Origin: Cymbidium sinense
Lineage: Eukaryota > Streptophyta > Magnoliopsida > Asparagales > Orchidaceae
DNA: 64,000 nucleotides
Reading direction: 5' to 3'
NCBI GenBank assembly: GCA_021442155.1
Contig: JAKCPB010000348.1
Location: forward strand, 61,666-125,665
How positions within the stretch are numbered: the stretch's first letter is position 1; each line of letters starts with the position of its first letter. Shown piece after piece: positions 25,310 to 39,308 of this stretch. The position numbers and the translations under genes are program-made. The notes under the pieces are model-generated. The model made no database searches, had not been told where the DNA came from, and was given only the letters and a program-made list of their open reading frames with translations.

Positions 25310-26280
25310 TCATGTATAATACATTTTCAAGTATCGACTATTAATTAGTGGCATTGGACTTTCACCTTTTAGGTCAATGAGTTGGTATGCCCCTCATCAA
25401 AATACTTTTTCAATGACAAAAGGGCCCTCCCAATTAGGCTCAAATTTTTCACCAAATTTTCGATTAGGAATAATTTGTTTTCTTAGCACTAAAATCAATT
25501 CCCCTTTTTTGGAATGTCCGAGGCCGCACCATATGGGCAAAAGCCCTAGACATCATTGCTCGATAAACTTCCAAATTTTGATGAGTTTGCAATCTAACTT
25601 CATCAAGCACATCAAGTTTCTCCATTCTCAGACGAGCATTTTGGTATTTAGTTAGACCGTATTGGATGGCTACTCGAAGTGAAGGAAGCTCAACTTCGAG
25701 CGAAAGAACTGCTTCAGTTCTAAATATAAATGAATAGGGAGTGGCTTTAATCAGCGTCGTGTAGGTAGTTCGATACTCCCATGGTGTCTCTATTAGCTTG
25801 GTATGACATTCTCTTTTATTTTTAGTGAGGATCTTCTTGAACAGCTTGACTAATATCTTGTTGAATGACTCTGCCAAATCATTTTCTCTTGGATTGTATA
25901 TTGGAGAGTATCGTTAATCAATTTGGTGTCGATCGATGAATCTATAGATCTTTGTATTTTAAAAGCTATGCCATTATCAGAAATTATTCGACGTGACACT
26001 CCAAATTTATAGACTATATTATGCGTGAAGAAATTGATCGCAAGAGTAACTTCTTTAAATGGGGTAAGAAAGAGAAATAGCACTATTAGATGAAGATGTC
26101 TAGTTGATGACGATCAATCAATTACACTGCACTCCAAAGATTTGAATGGCCAAGATATTATCATAGTGTAGTGGATTTGGAGGTTGATGGATTATATTCC
26201 CATGTACTTGACATTCATGACATGATGATATAGTCTCTCACCATAGACGGCAAATAATAGTCCATCCTTTTGATCTTTAG
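25310..26280 (-). pseudogene. Ty3/gypsy integrase remnant (Tat/Ogre-like)
   Basis: Integrase inserts retrotransposon cDNA into the host genome. Visible in minus-strand order are a degraded zinc-binding N-terminus (YYLPSMVRDYI near 26250, then an HHVMNVKY-type remnant), the core piece with LTPFKEVT, NIVYKFGVSRRIISDNG and AF (ORF 26083-25850), and then ESFNKILVKLF, WEYRTTYTTLIKATPYSFIF, TEAVLSLEVELPSLRVA and RAFAHMVRPRTFQ (ORF 25877-25464). The C-terminal GPY/F module continues out of frame as KFGEKFEPNWEGPF, GAYQLIDLKG and YLKMYYT, with a stop at 25310-25312. The EVELPSLRV, VRPR.F and NWEGPF signatures fit Tat/Ogre-type integrases. It is broken by frameshifts and stops and is clearly non-functional. 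Confidence 0.85.
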
Positions 26281-26937
26281 TGTTCATGTGTGCTTTTTGA
26301 AAATTTTAATTTTATTTACAAATGAACTTTTATTCAATAAATGTGAGTGTATTGAATAGAAAAATTCATGTGTGTTTTTGAAAACTTTATGATTATGATT
26401 GTGATTTGGAAAACATGATTGTTCATTTTATTTTGAAAATGAAATTTTCATAAAAGTGAATTGAAAGAAGATGTTAATTTGTGCTTTTGGAAAATTTTAT
26501 TAGTTTTATTTTTTGAAAATCCCTACATGTAACAATTATGAGAATTGTTAAATGAGGGTGATAAAATTTTGCGAAAAATATTTTATTAAGTGCATTTTTG
26601 AAAAGACGCTTTTTAAAAAAGCAAAGCTCTTTATGGAAGATTTATTATTTTAGGATGAACCTTTCTTTATCATGAAAGTGATAAGGAGGAAGTCTTTAAA
26701 AGATGTTTTTCTTTTATTTAGATATTTTTATTTTACCCATTAGAGAACCCAACGGGGGTCTTAATGGCAATAAGGAATGCAGTCCTAAAAACTAAAGATG
26801 TTGGCTAACTCAACTCAAGAATGAAATGAGATAAGTGCCAACGGAAAGAAGGATAGTCTTGGATTCATACCAGAGTACAATTCCACTATCGATACTCAAA
26901 GACAACGATCATTTATCAAAGATGGAGAGAGGAACCA

Positions 26938-26954
26938 TCCCCAATGGAGTCGCT
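26938..26954 (-). other. Primer-binding-site-type motif of the LTR element
   Basis: The minus strand reads AGCGACTCCATTGGGGA about 9 nt after the proposed LTR end CTCAACA. From memory, plant Tat/Ogre-type elements carry a very similar GGCGACTC-CTGGGGA-type motif just after the 5' LTR. The corresponding tRNA was not verified. Confidence 0.55.
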
Positions 26955-26956
26955 AG

Positions 26957-27005
26957 AAAAATTTGTTGAGAAAAATTTGTCGAGAAAAATTTGTCGAGAA
27001 AAATT
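26957..27005 (+). repeat. 14-bp triplication at LTR end
   Basis: AAAAATTTGT(C/T)GAG occurs three times head-to-tail right at the PBS-proximal LTR end. The 3' LTR and the solo LTR lack it, so it arose in this copy. Confidence 0.8.
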
Positions 27006-30000
27006 CCATACGAGGGAGTCGCCTTCCAAATCTGTTGGCGAGAAATGAAAGAGGCAATACCTATATAGAAATTTGCCTTTGTAAGATATCACGTAGATCC
27101 ACAGATGTACTTATTCAGGTGATCAGATACGTCATCAAGGAAATAGTGTACTATCTCGAAAGATAGAAGTCACTACCCTTTAATGGAACCAATCACCTCA
27201 TTAAGGACTCCTAAGAACGATGAGTCTGCATATGTATAAGAGATTCTTCCTCTACTTTATATGAAAAAGTAAAGCAAAGTTTATTTTAAGCCAAGTTCAT
27301 TAAGTTCCCTATAGGGGCAAGCCCCTATAGTTACTTACATCCTAAGAGACGTGATCCCTAGGAAAACTCTCGATTAAGGTAAATGATCATTATCTCTGAA
27401 GATTTCAATAGGGATGCCTATAAATCGATTGGTTTATATTTAAAGATCAGACGAGATTGGTCGAAAGAGGGAGTTATTATCGAAGCCAAAATAGAAGATA
27501 AGTAGGAGATGCCCGTGATGCTAGGAAACCTAGCGAGCATCTCAAATTATCCTATAGTTGGGCTTTACATTTTAGAAATTAATTTAGTTTGTTTAAGTTG
27601 AATTTTTTATTAGAATTTTAGGGCTTAAGATTCCTTAACACAAGATTAATGAAATGCCTAAGAGGTGAGGAATTATTTTTATGACCACAAAGGGGAAAAA
27701 CAACCTCAAAACCTAAATCTAGGGAGCTTCGGTGAGGGCTGGAAGCACGACCTAAATCTTAGGTGAATAAAAGGGTAATTTGTTTACCTTCACAATAGAG
27801 GACAAACCACCCAACAGCTTGGACTTACAACTGCCTGGGGGTGGCCGCCAACTAACTCCTCCTATGATTTTAAATATGTGTAGGTAAGTCTTTATGCTTA
27901 TGCAAGATAGCTAGGTTGTTATTATTTAGAAATAGATTAAGTCCTTAAACTCACTCCCTAAAAAGACTAAATCATGTAAATGGACATGCTTCAAATGACC
28001 TAAATCTAATGCAATTCAAATTTCATTTTATTTTCATTTTTGGACAATCATTTTGACTTAGGCTAATAGGATTTTTTTATAATTAAGGCATGAGAAAGAA
28101 GGTTATTGGCCAAAATCACTGAGAAGGGAGGAAGTGAGTTTCCACCACGGCTCTCAAAGGTCAAGCCGAGTTCTTTGACATAGGTGAAAGTCCTTTAATC
28201 AAGAGTGAAATAAAATGCATTTGTGCATGATATTATAAAGAAATGCTCATCCAGCTAAGGGGTTGGTAATTCTTTTATTTTGGTTTTAAACCTAAGTTTT
28301 AGGTGAGGTTATGAGTTGTTTGATTTTATTTTGAGTTGTTAAGTTGGGTAAAAGATTTATTTTTTCCTAAAGAGCCTAATTCACATCCAGGCCATACATA
28401 AAGCAAAGAAGAAACTAGAAAAATCATGCACTTAATGCAAAAGTTAAAGAAATCATCAATCAATTTATAAAGCTAATCGAAAAAAGAATAAATGGCCGTT
28501 TGTGGTTGGATACCATCGCATAAACTCAAAAATATCAAATGTGGGTAGTCGAGCTCTACCTTTATACAACCCAGATTATAAATGAATTAAATTATAATTT
28601 AAGCAAAGGAATTCATTATTATGGGGGTCTTCAAGCTTTTTCTTCTTTCTTCTTTCTTCTTTTGGTTCCTTCATTTGGATGGTTGGATGGTAGATGCTCC
28701 AAGGCATCACATGGTGCATAAGTAGGATCTTATGACCAATGTTCATCCTAATTCCCAAAACAAATCATTCCAAAATCCTACTTATACAAATTTTTACATA
28801 AAAAGGAAAAGTGGAAATCTAACTAACACCTGCAAAATAAAGGTTAGCTAAATTACACCACGCAAATCCCAAGCATGTATATTAGACTTATCACCCCACA
28901 CATTGGTGACTAAGTCCACCAGGCCTATGGATTATGCTTAGGGGTATAAAGCACCTGCAAGCAAAAGCATTTATATTTTTATTTATGATAGTGCTCCTTA
29001 AGCACAATCCCCTGCAAAAAAGAATAGTTAGACTAAGAACGTCTTACCATTTATTATATGAGCATGCACCTTAACATCCAATCAAAAATATATATCACAA
29101 ACAACATCAAATCATGCGTCAACCTAACCTAAGGCTAGAAGTGGTGACTTAGGCTAATGTGTGTGCTTTGAAGATTTGTGTGGTATACTTAGCTTAGGAC
29201 TTTAGGTTCAAATTTTCTAAGTGTGAAGAACATGTTCCACTTCGAGGGGGATTTCATTTAAGTTGTTTAAGTGTTTCGGGTTGATTTTATTTTATGTTTT
29301 AATTTAGTTTAAGTGAAACCTACAATTAATTACTAAGTTATGAAGTGAGACAAAGAGAAGAGAACTTCTCTTTCCTTCCCTAACCTTAAGTAATTTCTAA
29401 AGTGGATTCACATTTTAGTTTCATTTAACTAAATGTTTTGATTACATCTTTTAATCAATCCTAAGTTTAGATAAACTCTAAACAAACCTATTCAAAAAGA
29501 AATGCATTTTAAAATTAGATAGAATGAAGCAAAATTCACATAACACACATTACTTAACTTCTTCTCCAACATATATAACATGCATATGGATGGACCATAA
29601 GCATATCTATATATGCAAATGAGAGTATTTAACACATTTTATGATGCATGCTAAGTAATCCATTTAAGAAAATTTAGAAGTTGAATATGCATGATTTTTC
29701 TTAAGTAGAAAAGGTTTTCCTTATCCAAATTTTCACATACATGCATGAAAGTAAGAAAGACATAAGTGAGTACGGCACTATTGTTAACTAGAGGTGTAAG
29801 GTACAATACCTACTTAGGACTACTTAAAGCCTCGCAGCCTCAGGGTTGTCCAGACTAATATATCACTTTCTTAAATACAAACACACATATAAAAGAAATG
29901 AAATAGAAATGGAAGATGCAAAAGTTGTTTAGTAGATTTTTTTTTTTGTTTATGCAATTTATGCATGCAAGTATAGGAAACCCTTCTTAGGTGATAGCAT

Positions 30001-31551
30001 AGAGATGAATAGGGCATAAAATTAAGTAAGTGTTGGGTTATTTTCAAATGAACCCTACATCTTACCAACTCCTATTCAAAACTATACCACCATAAGAAAG
30101 AAAAGAAACTACACTAAGCATGACTTTATAATTCATCACATGCAAGCTTATAATTAAGATATGAATAACACACTTTTAGATTTGGTATGTGATTTATGTA
30201 TTTTAAAAATAATTTGGATTTAATAGTGATAATAGCCACTCATATTTTACTTTAGCCAATACATGCACATTTGACATAAAGTAAATAATTTTATTTTAAA
30301 ATTTGAAACATGAAATTATGAATGCATGAAATCACATGGCATACAACTTAACATGTTGGGAAAGATCCAAATCAATGAAACCAAGTAAACAAACTCACTT
30401 CACTCAAATCCTAAAGACATTCTTATAGAATAAGAAAATTTAGAATAAATTAAAGTGAATTTCAAAATGATTTTTGTTTAATTTGAGGTTTGATTTTATT
30501 TTGAAAAGGTGAGATGAGTTTGCTATTATTAACCCATTCACACATGTGTTTTGTATTTTTTTTTAATTTTTAGATAATTAGATCCATTTTTATATGTTGA
30601 TTGGGTTAAGGTATGAATTTAGTAGCTTAATTAATCCTTACCTACACCGCCTTAGAAGAATCAACTAGATAATTATGAGCCAATGAGATGACATAAAACC
30701 CACAAGAAATTTAAATTTGCAATGCACCTAATAATGAAAAGGCCTAATGCAATTTGCCTCACAATTAAAAGTTAATTAAGCTAAGAGGTTTAGCTTAAAT
30801 AATTTCAAAATACCCTTTCATATTTATGAATGAGATTTTGATTTTCTTTATTGAACTTAGGCTATTAAACACCTAAGCATCTATCCAAGGTAGATTAGTT
30901 AAGTTCTAGAACTTTTTTTTAGAATTTATAAAAATTGATTAAGGGAATAATTAATGAATTAATCATTAATTAAGAGGGGATTAAGGAGATATGAGGGGTT
31001 TAGGAATAGCTTAGGGGAAATGCCCCAAAATTATTCTTTAAACTTCCCACTTATTGGATCTGACCTTAATCAATACTAATCATAGGATAAAATCAGTAAT
31101 AACACCTTAATTACCCATAATTACATGAAAGAGGTAATTAGGGAATGAAATAGCAATTTTTTCAATTGAGCCATCAATAAATCTCAAGAAAATTAGGGGA
31201 GGCAGAGGTCATCCCCTAAAATGAACCCCAAAAATTTGAGATTAATTGATGACCTAATTAAAGGATAATTATCTAATTAAGATTCCTAAAGAAACTCAAA
31301 TTCATAGAAAAGAACAATTCAAAATCTATTGAAATTATTTTTAAAATATTCTAGATGAAATTATCTTTCCATAGTATTTTTCTTTTTATTTTTCTGATTT
31401 TCTAGAGGGAATTATGAATTTTAGAAGTTCTCTAAATTAATTAAGAATTAATTAATGCATTTAGCTAATCCCTGATTAATTCTTAGTTCACTGTGCAATG
31501 CTTGGTGGTGTTCAATGCATGCATGCATCGCTATGAGGGGACAACTTAAGT
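26964..31551 (-). mobile_element. Giant 5' LTR, PBS-proximal part (4.6 kb)
   Basis: This is collinear with 16103 to about 20560 of the 3' LTR, starting from GGGAGTCGCC (27014). It breaks off in the variable GC-rich island, where the opposite-orientation solo LTR begins. It resumes at 39309, and together the pieces make about 7985 bp. Confidence 0.75.
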
Positions 31552-34500
31552 TGTCATTGTCATTCATTTTAGGATGAGCTCTCAACACCTCCATCTTAGG
31601 CATAGGACTTCTTAGACTTTAAGGGTTTCTTAGTTTTAAGACATATCTAGTGATTAGGTGAACACTCACCTAGCCCTTAGAAGAGTTAGCCATAGAATAT
31701 GTTATGCCTTAGGAGTGTTAGGAAAATCTCCTACCATTTAGCTTAAACCATTCCTCACCTTCCTTCTTTCAAGTCAAACTCCAAATCAATTCTATTTGAT
31801 TTTCTCAAACTCAAATAAATTTCATTAATCAATTCCATGATTGAAACCCATGACCAAAATCCATGAAAACTTTCGAAGTTAAAATTTCCTAAGTCTTTAA
31901 CCCTTTCTTAAGGACTTAACCAAAACCATGATCTAAACCTATTCAAATCTTTGAGATTTTCTCATGATCCATTTATATTGGCATTTATATTCCCATATAT
32001 AAATGAGAAATATAAATGAGAATATAAATTCAAACCCATTAAATCAAATTCAAAATTCCAAATCAATTCATGAAATTTCTTTGAGATTTTCTGTTAAAGG
32101 ACTTAGCCAAAATCAACTTTAAAACTTGATCAAATCAATTCAAATACTTAGGATTTTCTCAAAAATTATTTGTATTCTCATTTACATTCTCATATATAAA
32201 AGAAATAGAAATAAAAGATCATTTAAATCCAACTCAAAAATTAAATTCCAAATTTAAAATGCTTGAAATTCTCTTAAATCCCTTAAATTTTCATTAATGA
32301 ATTTAACCTAAATCTTGATCAAACCTTTTCAAACTTATGGGATTTTCTCAAAATATATTTTTATTCTCATTTATGTCTCATATATAAATGAAATATAAAT
32401 ATAAATCAATCAAATCCAATTCAAAAATTAAATTTTAAATTAAAAAATTCCCTTAAATTCCCTTTAATAGATTTAACCCATATCATGATTAAACTCTTTC
32501 AAATTCTTGAAATTTTCTCATGATCAATTTATATTCTCATTTATTCACATATATAAATGAAATATAAATCCAAACAATCAAAACTAACTCCAAAAATCAA
32601 ACTCAAATCCACTCAAAATCAAGTCTAAACCTTTCAAGGCAAAATCTTGAACTTAGCCAAAATCAATTCAAATGCTTTAAACTCTTGATTTTCTCTCATG
32701 GTTCATTCAATCCTACAATCATGAGCTCATATATAAATCCAAACCTCAATCAAAAATCAAACCCAAAACTCATTCATATTCTTCCTTTGAATATGAAATT
32801 TTCAGATGGATCAAAATCCATTTGACTTCAAAGCACTTGTAAATGGATTTATATTTCAATCATAAGTCTATATACAAGATCAATCAACTTTAAATCAAGT
32901 TTTGACCAAGCCATTTGACCCACTTAAGTTTACTTGACCCAAAGTGACCTAAAGTACCCTTATGAGCCAACTTTTGATCATAACCAAATTGTATTGATCC
33001 AAACTCATATATCCCTCTCATCATGATCAACAATCATCATGGAATGATCAATTAATCAAATTGGGTCAAACCAAGTCAAACCTAAGGGTTGACCAAGTCA
33101 ACACTTAACCTAAAATGAAACCTAACATAGCCAAAATCTACCATAGGCCAAACTGATTGAAACCATTGATCCAAGTTCACTCATGACCTATGTTTGAACT
33201 TTGACTTCCAAGCCAACATTTGAGCCTAACTTCCAGACCCAAGTTGATCCATTTTGACATAAAGGGTCAAAATATGTCAAAACTTGATCTAAGCCAAAAT
33301 GATTGAAACCAATGGGTCAAGTCCATTTGTGGAACTTGAACTTAAGCCCAACCCAGCCCAATGGACTTAGACCCAACATGACCTAAAGGGGTCATGTTGA
33401 GCCAAAATTGAACCTAACCCAAATTGATTGGAAACCAAGATACCAATCCACTCATATGACTAACCAAACCTAAACCTACCCTTGACCTAACCCAAATATG
33501 TCAAATGAGTCAAATGGGTCAACTAGACCCATTTGACCTAATGAGTCATATGAGCCAAAACCAAATCTAATCCAAATTGAGCCAAACCAAAGGCACCAAA
33601 ACATTTCAAATGGTCATATGAACTTGACCCTACCCTTGGTTTGACCTAATTTAACCTATTGGTCATTGACCTAAGTTGACCCATTAAATGGGTCAACATG
33701 AGCCAAACCCTATCAAATGGATTCTAGATCCATTGAAACTTGGCACAACCTATTTTCTCAACATACCCAAATTGAAAAAAAAATAGCAAAATGACTATTA
33801 TACTCCAAGGCCATGGAACAAATTTTGGCCTACCATGGGTATTTTGGTCATATACTCATCACAATCACTTGAGGCTTTCCTAAAAGCTCTAGGGGACCTA
33901 GTGATGAGTGGTGCACCCAACCCAATGGGTTTGGGTCAACCCTTTGGCCCATAGACCATGCCCGACCACCTATGGCAAAATTCAAATTTCAAACTCCCCC
34001 TCAAGCTCAATTTGATGCACATGGGAGTTAGCATTCCACTCCTCGCAAACCCACCATGTACACCTCAAACAACCCACCCATAGGGTCAATTGGATCAAAA
34101 TAACAAGCTCATGCCGCCGATTTCCAAGGGGAGATATACTTCACCAAATTTTCATTCACTCTGATCGATTGAGGCCTAGAGAGTTAGCAAACAGAGAGCT
34201 TTCCCAAGGCCCTTAGGGAGGATTTGAATCTTGCATTTCTCACAGGCAAAAAAGGGAGCTTGATCCAATTCCCAACTTCTTCTATACTTGATCCCATCTA
34301 AATTCCTCTTGCACACTTGATCTAAGGACCAAGTCGAGCCTGCCCAAGCATCCAATTGAGTTCCCACAGTAAGGAAGAACTCAATTCAATCAAAGTCGTA
34401 AAGGGATTGAAGAGTAGTTGGTCCACCCATTCATCCACTCAACCTCAAGGCCTAGAACTTCAACAGGGCTTCATCTCCACTAAGCTACACTCCCATCCCG

Positions 34501-37500
34501 AATGTGATCACCTTTGGCGAGGTTAGTGATTTTTTGAACACATAGACTAAGAGGTGTTGGTCATTTTTGAAAGGAATTTTGATTGCATATGAAATCCACC
34601 GTTGGATTGGCCACTCTCTACAGTGTTTAGTCTTGAATGAATCTATGCTAGATCGAGCTCGGATCTCCCCTTGGATAATGAATGGTTCACAGTGATCCTT
34701 AGGGAAGAACTTGGCTCATCTCAACCGTCCATCCACGCATTTTAGATGGACGGCTTAGATTATTTAGCATATATATATCTATCCGATAAACTGGTGCCTC
34801 ACCGATCGGCTATGATAAGATAAGCTACCACCCTCGATGTGATGGGTAGCTCAGATGCATGTAAAGCATGCCATGCCGCCATCAGATGTCGGTATTATTG
34901 ATGGGATTAGTTAGGGATTATTATTAATTCTTAATTAATTTAGAAAACTTCAAAAAATCATAACTCCTTCAAGAAAAATCAAAAAAATATTAGGAAAAAT
35001 GCCATGGATAGATATTTTCATCTGGAATATTTTAAAAATGTTTTCAGTAGATTTTGAATTCCCCTTTTCTCTGAATTTAGGTTTCTTTGGGAATGTTAAT
35101 TAGTTAATTATTCCCTAATTTAGTCACTAATGATCTCAAATTTCTAGGGCTCATTTTAGAGGATGACCTCTGCCTTCCATAATTTGTTTGAGATTTATTG
35201 AGGCTTTAATTGAGAAAATTACTAGCTCATTCCCTAATTACCCCTTTCATGTAATTAAGGGTAATTAAGGTATGATTAGTAGATTTACCTTTTGATTAAG
35301 TTTGATTAAGGTCAGATCTAGTGAGTAGGAGTTTTATGGAATAATTTTGGGGAATTTCCCCTAAGCTATTCCATAAACACCTTTTCTTTCCTTAATCTCT
35401 TCTTAATTAAGGGTTAATTCATTAATTATCCCTTTAAATAATTTTCAAAAATTCTAAAAAGTTTTAGAACTTAATTAATCTACCTTAGGTAGATGCTTAG
35501 GTGTTTAATAGCCTAAGTCTAATTAAGAAAATTAAAACCTCTTTCATAAGTATGAAAGGGTGTTTTAAAAGTACTTAAGCTAAAATCCTTTAGCCTAATT
35601 AACTTTTAATTATGAGCCAAATTGCATTAGCCTTTTCATTACTAGGTGCATTGCAAATTTTGTGGGTTTTATGTCATCTCATTAGCTCATAATTACTTAG
35701 TTAATTTTTCTAAGGTGGTGTAGGTTAATTAAGCCACTTAACTCATGTTAACCTAATCAATGTTTAAAATTGATTTAATTATCTGAAAATTAAACAAAAA
35801 ATACAAAACACATGTGGGAAGGGTTAAGAATAGCAAACTCATCTCACCATTTTAAAATTAAATCAAACTTCAAACAAACAAAAATCATTTTGAAATTCAC
35901 TTTGATTTATTCTGAATTTTCTTATTCCTTAAAGAATGTCTTTAGGATTTAAGTAAAGTGAGTTTGTTTACATGCTTTCATTGCTTTATATCTTTCCCAA
36001 CATGTTAAGTTGTATGCCATGTGATTCATGCATTCATAAGTTCATGTTTCAAAATTTTTAAAAGTGAAATTGTTTACTTTATGTCAAATGTCCATGTGTT
36101 GGCTAAAGTAAAATATGAGTGGCTATTATCACTACTAAATCTAAAGTATTTTCAAAATCGATAAATGAAACATCAAATCTGAAAGTATGCTATTAATATC
36201 TTAATTATTAGCTTGCATGTGATAGATTATAAAGTAATGTTTAGTGTAGCCTTTCCTTCCTTTGTTATTTTAGCATAGTTTAGTGGAAGATGGGTTCATT
36301 TGAAAAGAACCCAACACTTACTTAATTTCAAACCATATTCATCCCTATTCTCTCACTTAAGAAGGATTGCCTACACTTGCATGAATAAATTGCATAAATA
36401 AAAATTAAACTATTAAACAACTTTTGCATCGTTCTTTCTCACTTTGTTTCTTTTATATGCTTGTTAGTATTTAAGGAAAGCGGTATATTAGCCTAGACAA
36501 CCCCGAGGTTGCAAGGCTTTAAGTAGCCCTAAATAGGTCTTGTACCTTACACCTTTGGTTAACAATGGCGTTGTACTCACTTATGCATTTCCTACTTTCA
36601 TGCATGTATGTGAAATTTTGTATAAGGAAAATCTTTTCTACTTAAGAAAAAATCATGCATCAATCAACTTCTAAAATTTCTTAAATTAATTACTTTGCAT
36701 GCATCATAAAGTGTGTTAGCTACTCTCATTTGCATGAGATATGCTTAGGGTCCATCTATATGTTATATATGAATTGAAGTAATGCGTGCTATGTGAATTT
36801 TGATTCATTTCATTTAATCTTAAAATACCTTTTTTTAATAGGTTTGTTTAGAGTTTGTCTAAACATAGGATTGATAAAAATATGTAATCAAAATATTCAC
36901 CTAAATGAAATTAAATGTGAACTTACCTTAAAAATTACTTAAGGATTAGGGAAGGAAAGAGAAGTTCCCTTCTCTTTCCCTCTCTTCATAACTTAATAAT
37001 TAATTATAGGTTTCACTTAAACCAAATTGAAACATGAAATAAAAATACCTCAAAACATTTAAACAACTTAAATGAAAACCTCTTCTAAGTTGAACATGTC
37101 CTTCACACTTAGAAAACATGAACCTAAAGTCTTAAGCATACCACACAAACCTTCAAAGCACACATTAGCCTAAGTCACTCTTCTAGTTAGGTGCATGGTT
37201 TGATATTATATTTTGTTTTGTGATGAATATTTTAGACTGGATGTTAGGGTGTATGCTCGTAGAATGAATGGTAGGATGTGCTTAGTCTAATTATTCTTTT
37301 CTATAGGGGATTGTGCTAAAGGGGCACTATCATAAATAAAAGTATAAATGCTTCTTGCTTGTAGGTGCTTATACGTCTAAGCATAATCTATAGGCCAGGT
37401 GGAGTTAGTCACCCATGTGTGGGGTGATAAGTCTAATATACATGCTTGAGATTTGTGTGGTGTGATTTGACTAACCTTTATTTTGCAGGTGTTAGTTATA

Positions 37501-39308
37501 TTTATACTTTTCTTTTCATGTAAAAATTTATATATTTAGGATTTTGGAATGATTTGTTATGGGGGATTAGGATGAATATTGGTCATAAGATCCTATCTTA
37601 TGCACCATGTGAAACCTTGGAGCATCTACCATCCAACTATCCAAAGGAAGATCCAAAGAAGAAAAGAAGAAAAGAAAAGAAAGAAAGAAGAAAGAAGAAC
37701 AAAGCTTGAAGACCCCATAACAATGAATTCCTTTGCTTAAATTATAATTCAATTCATTTATAATCGGGTTGTATGGCAGCTACCCACATTTGATATTTGT
37801 GCATGGGGTGCCCACCACGACCACTTATTCTTTTTGTGATTAGCTTTATAAGTTGTTTGATGATTTGTTTAGCTTTTACATTAAATGACATGCTTTTCCT
37901 GGTTCCTTCCTTGCTATATGTATGGCCTGAATGTGGATTAAGCTCTTTAGAAAAAAAATAAATTTTTTACCCAACTTAACAATTCAAAGTAAAACTAAAT
38001 AACTCATAACCTCACCTAAAGCTTAGAATTAAAATCAAGATAAAATAATTAACAACCCCTTAGCTGGATGAGCATTTTTTTATAATATCATGCACAAATG
38101 TATCTTATTTCACTCTTGATTGGAGGCTTCCTTTGCTGAGAACCCGCTTGACCTGAGGTGAAAACTCACCTCCTATATTCTCCCTGATTTTGGCCAATAA
38201 TCTAATTTCTCATGGATTAGTCATAAAAATCATATTATTCTGAGTCAAAAATGATTATCCAAAAAATAAAATAAAATAAAATTTAGAATGCATTAGATTT
38301 AGGTCATTTAAAGCATTCCTTTACATGATCTAGTCTCTTTAGGGAGTGAGTTTAAGTACTTAATCTCTTTCTAAATAAAAAAAATAGCCTAGCTATCTTA
38401 CATAAGCATAAAGGCATGCTTACATATATTTAAAATCATAGGAGGAGTTAGTTGGCGGCCACCCCCAGGCAGTTGTAAGTCCAAATTGTCAGGTGGTTTG
38501 TCCTTTCTTATGGAGGCAAGCCAATTGCCCAATTTTGCTTTAGATTTAGGTTGTGCTTCCGGCCCTCGTCGAAGCTCCCTAGATTTAGATTTCGAGGTTG
38601 CTTTTCCCCTTGTGGGCCGTAAGCATAATTCCTCACCTCTTAGTCATTTCATTAATCTTGTGTTAAGGAATCTTAAGCCCTAAAAATCTAATGAAAAATA
38701 TAACTCAAATAAACTAAATCAATTTCTAAAATATAAAGCCCAATTTTAGAACAATTTGAAATGTTCGGTAGGTTTTCCTAGCATCATGAGCATCTCCTAC
38801 TTATTCCCATTTTAGCTTCGATAATAACTCCCTCTTTTGATCGTTCCTATTTGATCTTTAAATATAAACCAATCGATTGATAGTCCTTCCCTATTGAAAT
38901 CTTCAGAAACAACGATCATTCACCTTAATCGAGGGTTTTCCTAAGGGATCCTGTCCCTTAGGATGTAATTAATTATGGGGGCTTGCCCTTGTAGGAAACT
39001 TAACGAATCCGATTTAAAATAAATCCTGCTTTACTTTTCCAAGTAAAGTAGGGGAAGAATCTCTGGTATATATGCAGATCCATCATCCTTAGGAGTCCTT
39101 ATTGAGGTGATTGGTTCCATTATAGGGTAGTGACTTCTGTCTTTCGAGATGGTATACTATGCCTTGATGACATATCTGATCACCTGAATAAGTACTTCTG
39201 CGAATCTGCATGGCGTCTTACCAAGACAAATTTTTATAAGGGTTCCTCTTTCTTTTCTCCCCACAAATTTGAAAGGCGACTCCCTTATAAGAAATTTTAC
39301 CAACCACA
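31552..39308 (+). mobile_element. Solo giant LTR (about 7.76 kb), nested and inverted
   Basis: Read on plus it matches the minus-strand LTRs over the full length. It starts TGTCATTGTCATTC, then GGATGAGCTCTCAACACC, and ends GGCGACTCCCTTATAAG followed by ACCAACCA. No internal or coding sequence is attached, so it is a solo LTR. It lies inside the 5' LTR of the minus-strand element, because flanks 31551 and 39309 are successive parts of that LTR. The tandem array is at 31980-32600, the GGTCAA/TTGACC tract (here mainly TGACC/GACCTA) at 32910-33760, and the GC-richer island at 34790-34900. A TATATATA-type run at 34772-34781 lies just before the island and could be the LTR TATA box. The exact right border and target-site duplication are uncertain by tens of bases. 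Confidence 0.7.

Larger units (their letters stand above)
23953..26963 (-). mobile_element. Shrunken internal region of the Tat/Ogre-like element
   Basis: On minus, in order: PBS motif, a leader of about 650 bp (26936-26290, AT-rich with repeated TTTTGAAAA words), the integrase remnant, then 1.35 kb of non-coding sequence (25309-23953). The non-coding tail contains two related blocks around CTGTCTTACA followed by a G-run (near 24999 and 25265) and an internal duplication at 24440-24680. With no gag, PR, RT or RH, the element is a deletion derivative. Confidence 0.65.
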
